In this document: positions 56,336 to 64,000 of the stretch, piece by piece | How the letters are laid out: each line of letters starts with the position of its first letter | How positions within the stretch are numbered: the stretch's first letter is position 1 | Origin: Coix lacryma-jobi var. lacryma-jobi | Lineage: Eukaryota > Streptophyta > Magnoliopsida > Poales > Poaceae | Length of the DNA: 64,000 nt | Reading direction: 5' to 3' | Assembly: GCA_009763385.1 (NCBI GenBank) | Contig: CM019823.1 | Coordinates: 174,808,574 to 174,872,573 of the forward strand | Translations under genes and position numbers: made by a program | The notes under the pieces: generated by a model | What the model was told of the DNA's origin: nothing | The model's input: the letters and a program-made list of their open reading frames with translations, nothing else | The model's database searches: none

Positions 56336-59300
56336 GTAAGACGGTTGGAGGACGTTTGGTTGGTGGATTCCGGTTGTTCGAGGCACATGACCGGAAACAC
56401 CAAGTGGTTCTCCAGCCTTAGCCCGGTCGCCGGAAAGGAGTACATAACCTTTGGCGATAATAGTAAAGGTAAGGTATTGTCTCGTGGAACTGTGCGGGTT
56501 AATGAGCACTTTGTGTTGCGCGATGTTGCTCTTGTTTCTAACCTGCATTTTAACCTTCTTTCTGTTTCGCAACTTTTTGATGATGACTATGAGATTCGTT
56601 TTAAACCGAACCTTAGTCGCATCTTAGATCCTCAGGGCGATCTTGTATGTCTGATTTCGCCCTTTGGGAAAGTCTTTCGCGCGAATTTCTCGGAGTCGTT
56701 TGGTTCTTCTCGCTGTCTTTTGGCTAGTCCTTCTTCCTCCGATCTTTGGAAGTGGCATAGGAGGCTCGGTCATTTAAGCTTCGACTTGCTTGCAAGACTT
56801 AGCTCACTTGGCCTAATCCGAGGATTGCCCAAGCTTTCGGTGGAGAAGGATCTAGTTTGCCATTCTTACAGACATGGGAAGATGGTTGCCGCTCCCCACC
56901 ATCCAGTGACTAAGGTCATGACCTCGCACCCCGGAGAGCTTTTACATATGGACCTTGTTGGTCCGGCTCGGGTGAGCTCGGTTGGTGGCAAGTGGTATGT
57001 TTTGGTTGTTGTTGACGACTTTTCGAGATATTCGTGGGTCTTCTTTTTAGCTGAGAAGACCGAGACTTTCTCATTTGCTCGCAATCTGATTTTGCGTCTT
57101 CAGAACGAGTTCCCTTTGAACTCGATGCGAGCTATTCGGAGTGATAATGGTTCCGAGTTTAAAAATTTGGATTTTGAGAAGTTTTGTAACCGCCTTGGTT
57201 TGGAGCATCAGTTTTCTTCCCCCTATACACCACCCCAAAATGGTGTTGTAGAGAGGAAGAATCGGACCCTTGTTGAGATGGCCAGGACGATGCTTGATGA
57301 GCATAGGACTCCTAGGCGCTTTTGGGCCGAAGCTATGAACACTGCATGCTACATTTCGAATCGCATTTTTCTGAGAGCGTTTTTGAAGAAGACCTCTTAT
57401 GAGTTGCGTTTTGGTCGCCAGCCCAAGGTGAGTTATTTTAGAGTCTTTGGTTGCCACTGTTTTATATTGAAAAAAGGCAACCTGGACAAGTTTGAGTCTC
57501 GTTCTTCTGACGGTGTGTTTTTGGGTTATGGCACTCACACTCGAGCTTATCGTGTACTTAACCTTGACACTAACCGAGTCATGGAGACATCAGATGTCAC
57601 CTTCGACGAGACTCTTGTTTGTCCCTCTTCTCGTTTTGAGCGTGCAGGTGATCATGAGGTTGGAGAGCCTCTTTTCGATGACGAGGACGAGGGTGCTGAA
57701 GGTATAGATGATCCAGCACCCCCTCCACCAGCCGTGCCGCAAGGAGCGGCCTCGACGACGACTCACGGCCCCGACACTTCTTCTTCCTGGGGGCCGTGGG
57801 ATCCACCTCGCGCGGTACCTTTTGTACCCGGGGTGGAACCAGCTACTGTTGAGGGGGAGGTCACTTCTTCCCGGGAGGCGCCACGACACATCCAGCGCCA
57901 GCACCCTCCTCAGCAGATGATCGGCGACATCGACGAGCGAGTTACTCGCTCCAGGTCACAGCACATCTCGCACTTTGCTCATTCTGCTTTTGTTGCGTCT
58001 TTTGAGCCCCGAGATGTTGGACACGCATTGACGGATCCGGATTGGGTCAATGCCATGCATGAGGAGCTAGAGAACTTTGAGCGAAATCGGGTTTGGGTTC
58101 TAGTGCCTCCACCTCCTGACTGTAAACCTATTGGGACAAAATGGGTATTTAAAAACAAGCAAGGAGAGGAGGGCCACATTGTGAGAAACAAGGCCCGGCT
58201 TGTAGCGAAGGGTTATAGTCAGAAGGAGGGGATAGATTATGAGGAGACCTTCGCTCCTGTAGCTCGTTTGGAGGCTATTAGGATACTCTTGGCTTATGCT
58301 GCATCCATGGGTTTCAAACTTTTTCAAATGGATGTCAAGAGTGCCTTCTTAAACGGCTACATTGAGGAGGAGGTCTATGTCCAGCAACCCCCCGGTTTTG
58401 AAAATCCCAAGTTTCCAAACCATGTCTTTAAACTCCACAAAGCTTTGTATGGTTTGAAACAAGCCCCTAGAGCCTGGTATGAGAGATTAAAAACCTTTTT
58501 GCTAGCTAAGGGTTTTAAAATGGGATGTGTAGATAAGACGCTCTTTCTCCTCCGGCAAGGCAAAGATACTCTCTTGGTCCAAATTTACGTGGATGATATC
58601 ATTTTCGGTGGTTCTTCTCACGCTTTGGTTGCCAAGTTTGCAGATACTATGAGCAGGGAGTTCGAGATGAGCATGATGGGCGAGCTGACTTTCTTTCTCG
58701 GGTTGCAAATTAAGCAATCCCGAGAGGGGACGTTTGTGCACCAGGGCAAGTACACGAGGGACTTGCTAAAGCGGTTCGACATGGGCGAGGCCAAGCCTCT
58801 TCCGACGCCCATGTCGACGACGACTGCCCTGGATGCCGACACGGATGGAGAAGCAGTGGACCAGAAGGAGTACCGCAGCATGATTGGATCGCTGCTCTAC
58901 CTGACGGCGACACGGCCGGACATTCAGTTCGCCGTGTGCTTGTGCGCGCACTTTCAGGCTTCGCCACGCACTTCTCACCGTCAGGCGGTGAAGCGCATCT
59001 TCAGGTACCTTCGTTTCACGCCTGAGTTCGGGATTTGGTATTCTGCTTCTTCCACCCTCTCGCTTTGTGGCTTTTCTGATGCTGATTTTGCTGGTTGTCG
59101 CACCGAGCGCAAGTCCACTTCTGGGACTTGCCAGTTTATTGGATCTTCTCTGGTGTCGTGGTCTTCTCGCAAGCAGTCTAGTGTCGCTCAGTCTACCACG
59201 GAGGCTGAATATGTTGCTGCGGCTAGCTGCTGTTCCCAGTTACTCTGGATGATGGCCACTTTGCGTGATTTTGGTTTGAGCTTTACTCGAGTTCCTTTGC

Positions 59301-59530
59301 TTTGTGACAGCACGAGTGCCATTAGCGTTGCTAAGAACCCCGTGCTTCACTCGAAAACCAAACACATTGATGTGCGCTTTCATTTCTTGCGAGACCACCA
59401 GGAGAAGGGTGATATCGACCTTCGCCATGTCGATACTCATCACCAATTGGCTGATATTTTCACCAAGCCTTTAGACGAATCAACCTTTAATAGGTTGAGG
59501 GGTGAGCTTGGTGTGTGTTTCCCCTTTTAG
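56336..59530 (+). CDS. Sirevirus Pol (protease-integrase-RT-RNase H)
   Basis: Open from 56336, after TAG at 56333, with no ATG near the start. Numbering from the TTG at 56345: protease DSGCSRHMTG at 8-17; zinc region with HRRLGHLS and then CHSY at 172-175; integrase core D203, D267 and E303 (D-35-E); RT from about residue 590 (WVFKNK, RLVAKGYSQKEGIDYEETF) with YVDD at 748-751; RNase H with DADFAGC, TTEAEY and a final ADIFTKPLDE; stop TAG 59528-59530. The last zinc ligand appears to be Tyr175 instead of Cys. The frame is -1 relative to gag, with a stop in both frames at the join, so expression needs splicing or another bypass. Confidence 0.93.
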   Translation, partial: VRRLEDVWLVDSGCSRHMTGNTKWFSSLSPVAGKEYITFGDNSKGKVLSRGTVRVNEHFVLRDVALVSNLHFNLLSVSQLFDDDYEIRFKPNLSRILDPQGDLVCLISPFGKVFRANFSESFGSSRCLLASPSSSDLWKWHRRLGHLSFDLLARLSSLGLIRGLPKLSVEKDLVCHSYRHGKMVAAPHHPVTKVMTSHPGELLHMDLVGPARVSSVGGKWYVLVVVDDFSRYSWVFFLAEKTETFSFARNLILRLQNEFPLNSMRAIRSDNGSEFKNLDFEKFCNRLGLEHQFSSPYTPPQNGVVERKNRTLVEMARTMLDEHRTPRRFWAEAMNTACYISNRIFLRAFLKKTSYELRFGRQPKVSYFRVFGCHCFILKKGNLDKFESRSSDGVFLGYGTHTRAYRVLNLDTNRVMETSDVTFDETLVCPSSRFERAGDHEVGEPLFDDEDEGAEGIDDPAPPPPAVPQGAASTTTHGPDTSSSWGPWDPPRAVPFVPGVEPATVEGEVTSSREAPRHIQRQHPPQQMIGDIDERVTRSRSQHISHFAHSAFVASFEPRDVGHALTDPDWVNAMHEELENFERNRVWVLVPPPPDCKPIGTKWVFKNKQGEEGHIVRNKARLVAKGYSQKEGIDYEETFAPVARLEAIRILLAYAASMGFKLFQMDVKSAFLNGYIEEEVYVQQPPGFENPKFPNHVFKLHKALYGLKQAPRAWYERLKTFLLAKGFKMGCVDKTLFLLRQGKDTLLVQIYVDDIIFGGSSHALVAKFADTMSREFEMSMMGELTFFLGLQIKQSREGTFVHQGKYTRDLLKRFDMGEAKPLPTPMSTTTALDADTDGEAVDQKEYRSMIGSLLYLTATRPDIQFAVCLCAHFQASPRTSHRQAVKRIFRYLRFTPEFGIWYSASSTLSLCGFSDADFAGCRTERKSTSGTCQFIGSSLVSWSSRKQSSVAQSTTEAEYVAAASCCSQLLWMMATLRDFGLSFTRVPLLCDSTSAISVAKNPVLHSKTKHIDVRFHFLRDHQEKGDIDLRHVDTHHQLADIFTKPLDESTFNRLRGELGVCFPF

Positions 59531-61214
59531 ATGGGGGAAGCATTTTGAGATGTACAGACTGACTCTTTTATAATGAGGCTCTTTTCTTTTGAGTTTCTTG
59601 AGTCTTTCCAATTGGTATCTTCTTTCTTTCAGTTTTGTGTCGGGCATACGCATTTACATTCTGAAGCTTCATGTCTATATTCACTAGAATGTAATTATAC
59701 TCTTGTTAGTATTGCTCCGATACTTATGATGATGCTTGTAGCTTATGCTCTTTCTGATCACTGTTACATGTTATGAGCGAGTTATTTTTGGAATGGTGAA
59801 TTATGCCTAATATATATAAATCTGAAAATGTTCACCATTGAGATATGCAACTAGCATGTGTAGGGTGTGTTGAGTCCATTCCTGCTTTTCATATATGCTA
59901 GGTTGCTATGTCTCTAGTTCTGAGTCATTCACTTGCTTGGTTGTTCATAACTTGCTTAAAATCTGAACCAAGTATTGTTGAATTGAAAAGATCGAGGTGG
60001 GATTGCTTGTCAACACCTCATGGTATTGAGACTGTTTCTCATTGCACTTTGAGTTAAACTTGAGCCATGTAGTGTATGACCGAAACCGTTGCTTTAAGCT
60101 TCTGATTGCTTCGGCATAGGCTTTGCACGGTTGAAAAGTTAGGCAATGACAAGCTTTCAACCTCTCGCAATCACATGCCAAAAATGAACTTGTGAATTCT
60201 TTTACCGCTGCAACTCCGATATGAATTTGAAATCACAAGTATATGCTTCATTCCTATGCATGATGATTGAACTTTGCTAGGGGTAGTTCACCTTGTATAT
60301 ATGCTTAGCACTTGTTTGGATTCCTTCTATACATGTCTAGTGCTATTTTGATGGTGACTATCCTTTTGGCTTAAAACTGCTCACATGCTCATATGCTTCA
60401 TATTTCGTATAAGTGATCAGTCTGAGCCTTTGCTATTTGAGTGCTTAATTGAGATGTTGGAGCTATACTGATTAGAGCATCTTTGCACTCTTTTGACTAT
60501 ATACTTGAAGCTCCTAACTTGCATTTTGACTTCATATGCATTGTGGAAGGAGATCTTGTGTTCAGGGGGAGTTTATGTGAAGGGAGTTGCTTCTCCGATA
60601 CCTTTTGGCCTTGATAAGTGCATTTTCAACTAGGGGGAGAAATTTATGCAAATCATATGCTCCTGTGTTGATCAACTAAGGGGAGAATCATTTGTCCCAG
60701 TTGCTTGCATTTGTCGAGGGGGAGTTTGCTAGTTGTGTTGAGCCGTTGCCTCTGTCTTGAGGGACTAGCAAACGTTCCTAGCTTTTCATGAGCTTTCATT
60801 AGCTTTTTCATTTGGCTTTCAATTGGTATCGTCTGGTGTGCTTTCCCATTTGGTTTGGGTTGATTTCCAATTGGTTCGGAGTGATTTTCTTGCTAGTTGT
60901 GTTGAGCCTCTGTGCCTCTATCTTGAGGGACTAGCATTTTGCTTCTGTTGTCCTCCGATCTTCAATTGGTATCTGCTAGCGGTGTTGAGCCTGTTCTACC
61001 TCTTCTTGAGGGCTAGCTTTGTTTTTCTTGGTTGCGTCGAGCCGTTGCCCATGTCTTTGGGGACCAAGTTTTCGCTTCATCCACTTGACCTTCTTTGGCT
61101 TTTGTTAGGCTTTTGGGTCATTTGGTTGGGTTTTCTCTTCTCACTCCTTCCTACCTCCTTCTTCTTATTCATGATTTGTTGTGGAGTTGACAATGCACTC
61201 ATCAAGGGGGAGAT
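59531..61214 (+). other. Sirevirus 3' non-coding region with PBS-like and PPT-like echoes
   Basis: This 1.7-kb stretch has no coding frame of note and no env-like ORF. Polypurine tracts of the AGGGGGAG type occur near 60564, 60632, 60717 and 61204 (the last primes the LTR), with a shorter one near 60677. Primer-binding-site-like words, AATTGGTATC, occur at 59610-59619, 60821-60830 and 60964-60973. Four degenerate repeats of the form GTTGAGCC...CTTGAGGGACTAGC lie at about 60730-60770, 60895-60935, 60975-61015 and 61035-61065. Confidence 0.75.
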
Positions 61215-63201
61215 TGCGGATACATGGGTGTATGCCGAGTCTCTGTGTGATGAGTGATTGTCAACGGAGATGATGCGCATGTTCTTTGGCTTGTGTTGTG
61301 CAGGTGTCGAGCACGGAGACAGTGATCGATGGCGGGTGAAGGTCAAGTTGCGACGTGCCGTGCCGACGGACCGGGCGCGATGAAGGATGGGCGTGCCGTG
61401 CGGCGGACGTGCCATGCCGATGTATCGGACGGTGAAGGGCGGACGTGGACTTAGACTGATGGACTGGAGGCCGGAGGATCAGCTGTGGTTGCTGGCAGCC
61501 TGCGACAGCGACAAGCGGAGAAGTGCGATCATGTCGGTGGAAGGGGTGCACAGGCGGTGCATCCCCTCTACGACGCCGGTTTGTTGGTAGAGCCCGGGAA
61601 AAACCAACGGTGGACGGTTTCCAGGTTTGGGCCTCAAAACCTGGGTGCTGGGTTTCCAGGTTGAGCCACAAAACCTGGGCGTGACGGTTTCCAGGTTGAG
61701 CCTCAAAACCTGGGCGTGGGCCGGTTTCCGAGTTTGGGCCTCAAAACTCGGGCGCTGCGGGTTTCCGAGTTTGGGCCACAAAACTCGGGCTGGAGGCTGG
61801 TTTCCCGGTTTGGGCCTCAAAACCGGGGGCTGATGGAAAAGGCTGGTTTCCCGGTTTGGGCCACAAAACCGGGGGTGCAGAGTGGTGGCGGCACGTGGCG
61901 GCGATCTGAAGGTTGCGTGGAGGCGACGCGGAAGACCGTGCGGGCGTGGCCGTCGGATCTACCTACCACCAGCGGGTGGACCAGATTAGCCTTAGGGTTT
62001 TCCTGGCCCGCTCTGTAATTAGAGTAGAGAGGGGTAGAGTAGGAAATAGACTTAGGCTAGGTTAGTATAAGTAGTCCAAGGGAGACACCCTCCTCCCGAT
62101 CTCAGTTTTAGCTATTTCAGTTAGTGCCTTCATTTGCTAGGGTTTCCCACTCTCCCATCCCTGCTTTAGCTAGTTGAGATCCGCAGAGAGACTCCACTCT
62201 GTGTACTGTTGATTCGAGGAAGTGAGGCCGTATCCTCACCTTGGATCCCATCTCTTGGTGTCAATTCGCGTTTTGATTTCATGTTCATCATGTTCTTCGC
62301 GGATTGCTTTGTGCCTTGAGTTTTCCCGTCGCTTGATCTTTGTGCTCGGTTCATCTTTTGCGATTCCGTTTGAACTGAGTTGTTCTAGATCGTGAGGCAC
62401 TTCTTTCCACCGAAAGAAATCATCTCTAACCTCACGGTCTAGGAGATCGATCAAGTTTTAGTTTCGGGTCTCTTTTTCTTCCTTCCCCCGAATTCCTTCG
62501 ATTCACCGATTTGGAGTTAGGTTCGAGCCATGATCTCTTAGAGATAGCTCACTAACCTCCTTGTGACTCCTCAGATCGAATCCCAAGCCTAGAGCACTTG
62601 ATTCGGAGGAGATCGGGTTGAATCGCCGGAGTTTCAGTGCAGTTTCGGGGTGACCGGACGCCGGTCACGACTTGACCGGACGCGTCCGGTCGTTGAAGGT
62701 TGAAGCGTATTCTGGTTTTTGCTCTGACCGGACGCAGGAGTTTAGTGGTGACCGGACTCGCCCATAGTCCTGTTCACTACTCGAACGTGCTTGTGACCGG
62801 ACGCACGGGGATCGACCGGACGCTCGCAGTCACTGCGTCCGGTCAGTTCCAGAGAGGTCCAAAACCGGTTTTTGGCTGACCGGACGCGTCCGGTCCCAGC
62901 TGACCGGACGCAGGCAGAGTCCGGTCGATCCAGTTTCGCGCCGTTTCGTTCGCGGTTCGTTCGTTCTTGATTGGACTCGAGTTTCGTCTTTTGCGTTGGC
63001 CTTCTAGAGTTGTCTAGTGTCCCGCTGTGCTTCGTGGAAGCATCCACCCTACATCTAGGGTCGTGGACATTAGCAAGCTCTAGGGTTCGCTTTTGGGGTT
63101 GAGTTTGGGACAGTGGCATCTAGTTTCCGAAAGGAAATTTTGAAGCTCCCATTCACCCCCCCCCCCCTCTGGTCGCTTTCGGGTAGCTTCTCGGTCCTTC
63201 A
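61215..63201 (+). repeat. Sirevirus 3' LTR
   Basis: 1987 bp, near-identical to the 5' LTR, preceded by the tract ATCAAGGGGGAGA. It contains the hairpin array at 61621-61874 and the CCGGAC cluster at about 62652-62928. The C-run near 63157 has 12 C against 9 in the 5' copy. Confidence 0.94.
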
Positions 63202-63206
63202 CGGGT

Positions 63207-64000
63207 ATCCAGTATCCGACGAGTATTTGATCTGTTAAAGAACGAGGATACGTGGGGATTTAAATGGACAAGAACACATCTCCAACGGGGATGACAGAGA
63301 CGCAGACATTCCCTATATATCCGTCTTCGTTACCCATTGAGGAACCTGCTATTGCTATTATAGTGTGTGTATATGTGTATATCTATACCTAATAATAAAG
63401 AGGCAAAATTTCTGCCCTTTTTTTGGTTCATTTTTTTCGTCCGACCTCTCCCTAACTAATTGGCATCCATACAAAAACCAATAAAAAAACAAAACAAATT
63501 GTATTTGAACTAGGACTCGGAAGTCAAAACGCAACACGTCTGGCCTTCTCTGTTTCCCGTGAAGACAGACAAGATACAACACATACGTATATCAGTGTCC
63601 AAGATTACGGTCCTTGTTTTACCAAAAAAAAAATCTCCTCCTTTCTCAAAACCGAATACAATACAATGAGCCATCAAGCCTATAAATAAACAAAATTCTA
63701 AGCTAAATCGAATACCAGCCAGACTATAAATACTAGACATCAACAACACCAACCATCAAATTGAAGCCACTATAGATTGAATCAAGGAGCAAGAGGACCA
63801 AATCAAGCCCACCGTGAACCAGATCAAGACCAGGATGAAATCAAAGGGAGTTGAATCGAGGCTACCGCAGAAGAAAGTTATGTACATGTCTGCTATGCAC
63901 AAACTGTCAACTCCTCCCGTGAACTACCCAGCATCAAATTGAAGCCACTATAAATTAAATCAAGGAGCAAGAGAACCAAATCAAGTCCACCATGAACTAG
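63207..64000. other. AT-rich flank with a direct repeat at the window end
   Basis: The flank continues the sequence interrupted at 51547. At 63375-63410 a TATCTATACC...AATAATAAAGAGGCAAAATT stretch matches, in reverse complement, part of TOP6B intron 2. Bases about 63750-63815 (CATCAAATTGAAGCCACTAT, then AATCAAGGAGCAAGAG) recur at 63931-63998, about 180 bp apart, so a tandem repeat is cut by the window edge. I see no supported gene. Confidence 0.5.

Larger units (their letters stand above)
51548..63201 (+). mobile_element. Complete young Sirevirus (Ty1/copia, 11.65 kb)
   Basis: Perfect target duplications CGGGT lie at 51543-51547 and 63202-63206. Both LTRs run TGCGGATACATGG to GGTCCTTCA (1984 and 1987 bp). 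Comparing them by eye I find two substitutions (51568/61235, and one in the last hairpin near 52196/61863) and a C-run of 9 versus 12. Gag and pol are full length. Integrase precedes RT, so it is copia. The long gag with a coiled coil, long 3' non-coding region, several polypurine tracts and CCGGAC palindromes mark it as a Sirevirus. The solo LTR at 13038-15016 belongs to the same family. Confidence 0.95.

Noticed and set aside
1..64000. CRISPR arrays, bacterial operons, tRNA or rRNA genes
   Set aside because: The tandem repeats are LTR arrays. No tRNA cloverleaf or rRNA-like stretch was recognised; the tRNA-like words found are primer-binding sites.

Overview
The window is repeat-rich chromosomal DNA of a grass. 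The Tourist- and Stowaway-type MITEs, the Ty3/gypsy and Sirevirus LTR families and a GC-rich first exon all point to Poaceae. An Andropogoneae member (sorghum, sugarcane or Miscanthus relatives) is my inference, not a measurement. One host gene is recognisable: a complete 19-exon gene for DNA topoisomerase VI subunit B (TOP6B, 42809-50254, +, 688 residues after splicing). Nearly everything else is transposable element, much of it nested.

Left block (1-41347). The outermost element is the 3' part of a copia/Sirevirus on + (36057-41347): the last 29 pol codons, a long ORF in the env position, a 3' region with several polypurine tracts, and a 3' LTR. It is interrupted on its left by a gypsy element on - whose 5' LTR runs 1882-36056, with its primer-binding site at 1868-1879 and its leader running out of the window at base 1. 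That LTR (about 5.4 kb net) carries two further gypsy elements back to back at one 5-bp target: element A (4397-17558, -) and element B (17563-33188, +). Element A's gag is itself split by a Sirevirus solo LTR (13038-15016, -). A and B each carry, between pol and the 3' LTR, an extra gene in antisense to the element: a plant-mobile-domain gene in A, and a spliced coiled-coil gene with its own TATA box in B. The coding regions of A and B are broken by frameshifts and stops.

Middle block (41348-51547). TOP6B is preceded by two or three MITEs, one a Stowaway ending about 300 bp before the ATG, and followed by two related MITEs that begin GGCCTTGTTTA. The enzyme subunit would act in the nucleus as the GHKL ATPase partner of a TOP6A/SPO11-like subunit.

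Right block (51548-64000). A complete Sirevirus (51548-63201, +) has a perfect CGGGT target duplication and two LTRs that differ by only two substitutions and a C-run length. It has full-length gag (911 aa) and pol (about 1065 codons) frames. It is young, but one zinc-ligand cysteine of its integrase appears to be replaced by tyrosine. Its LTRs contain an array of seven hairpins whose stems covary, and a cluster of CCGGAC palindromes. The last 800 bases hold AT-rich intergenic DNA with a direct repeat.

The most unusual signals are: a promoter-like block in front of the env-position ORF that mimics the layout of the same element's LTR; the covarying hairpin array; the antisense genes in both gypsy elements; and the double insertion at one target site.
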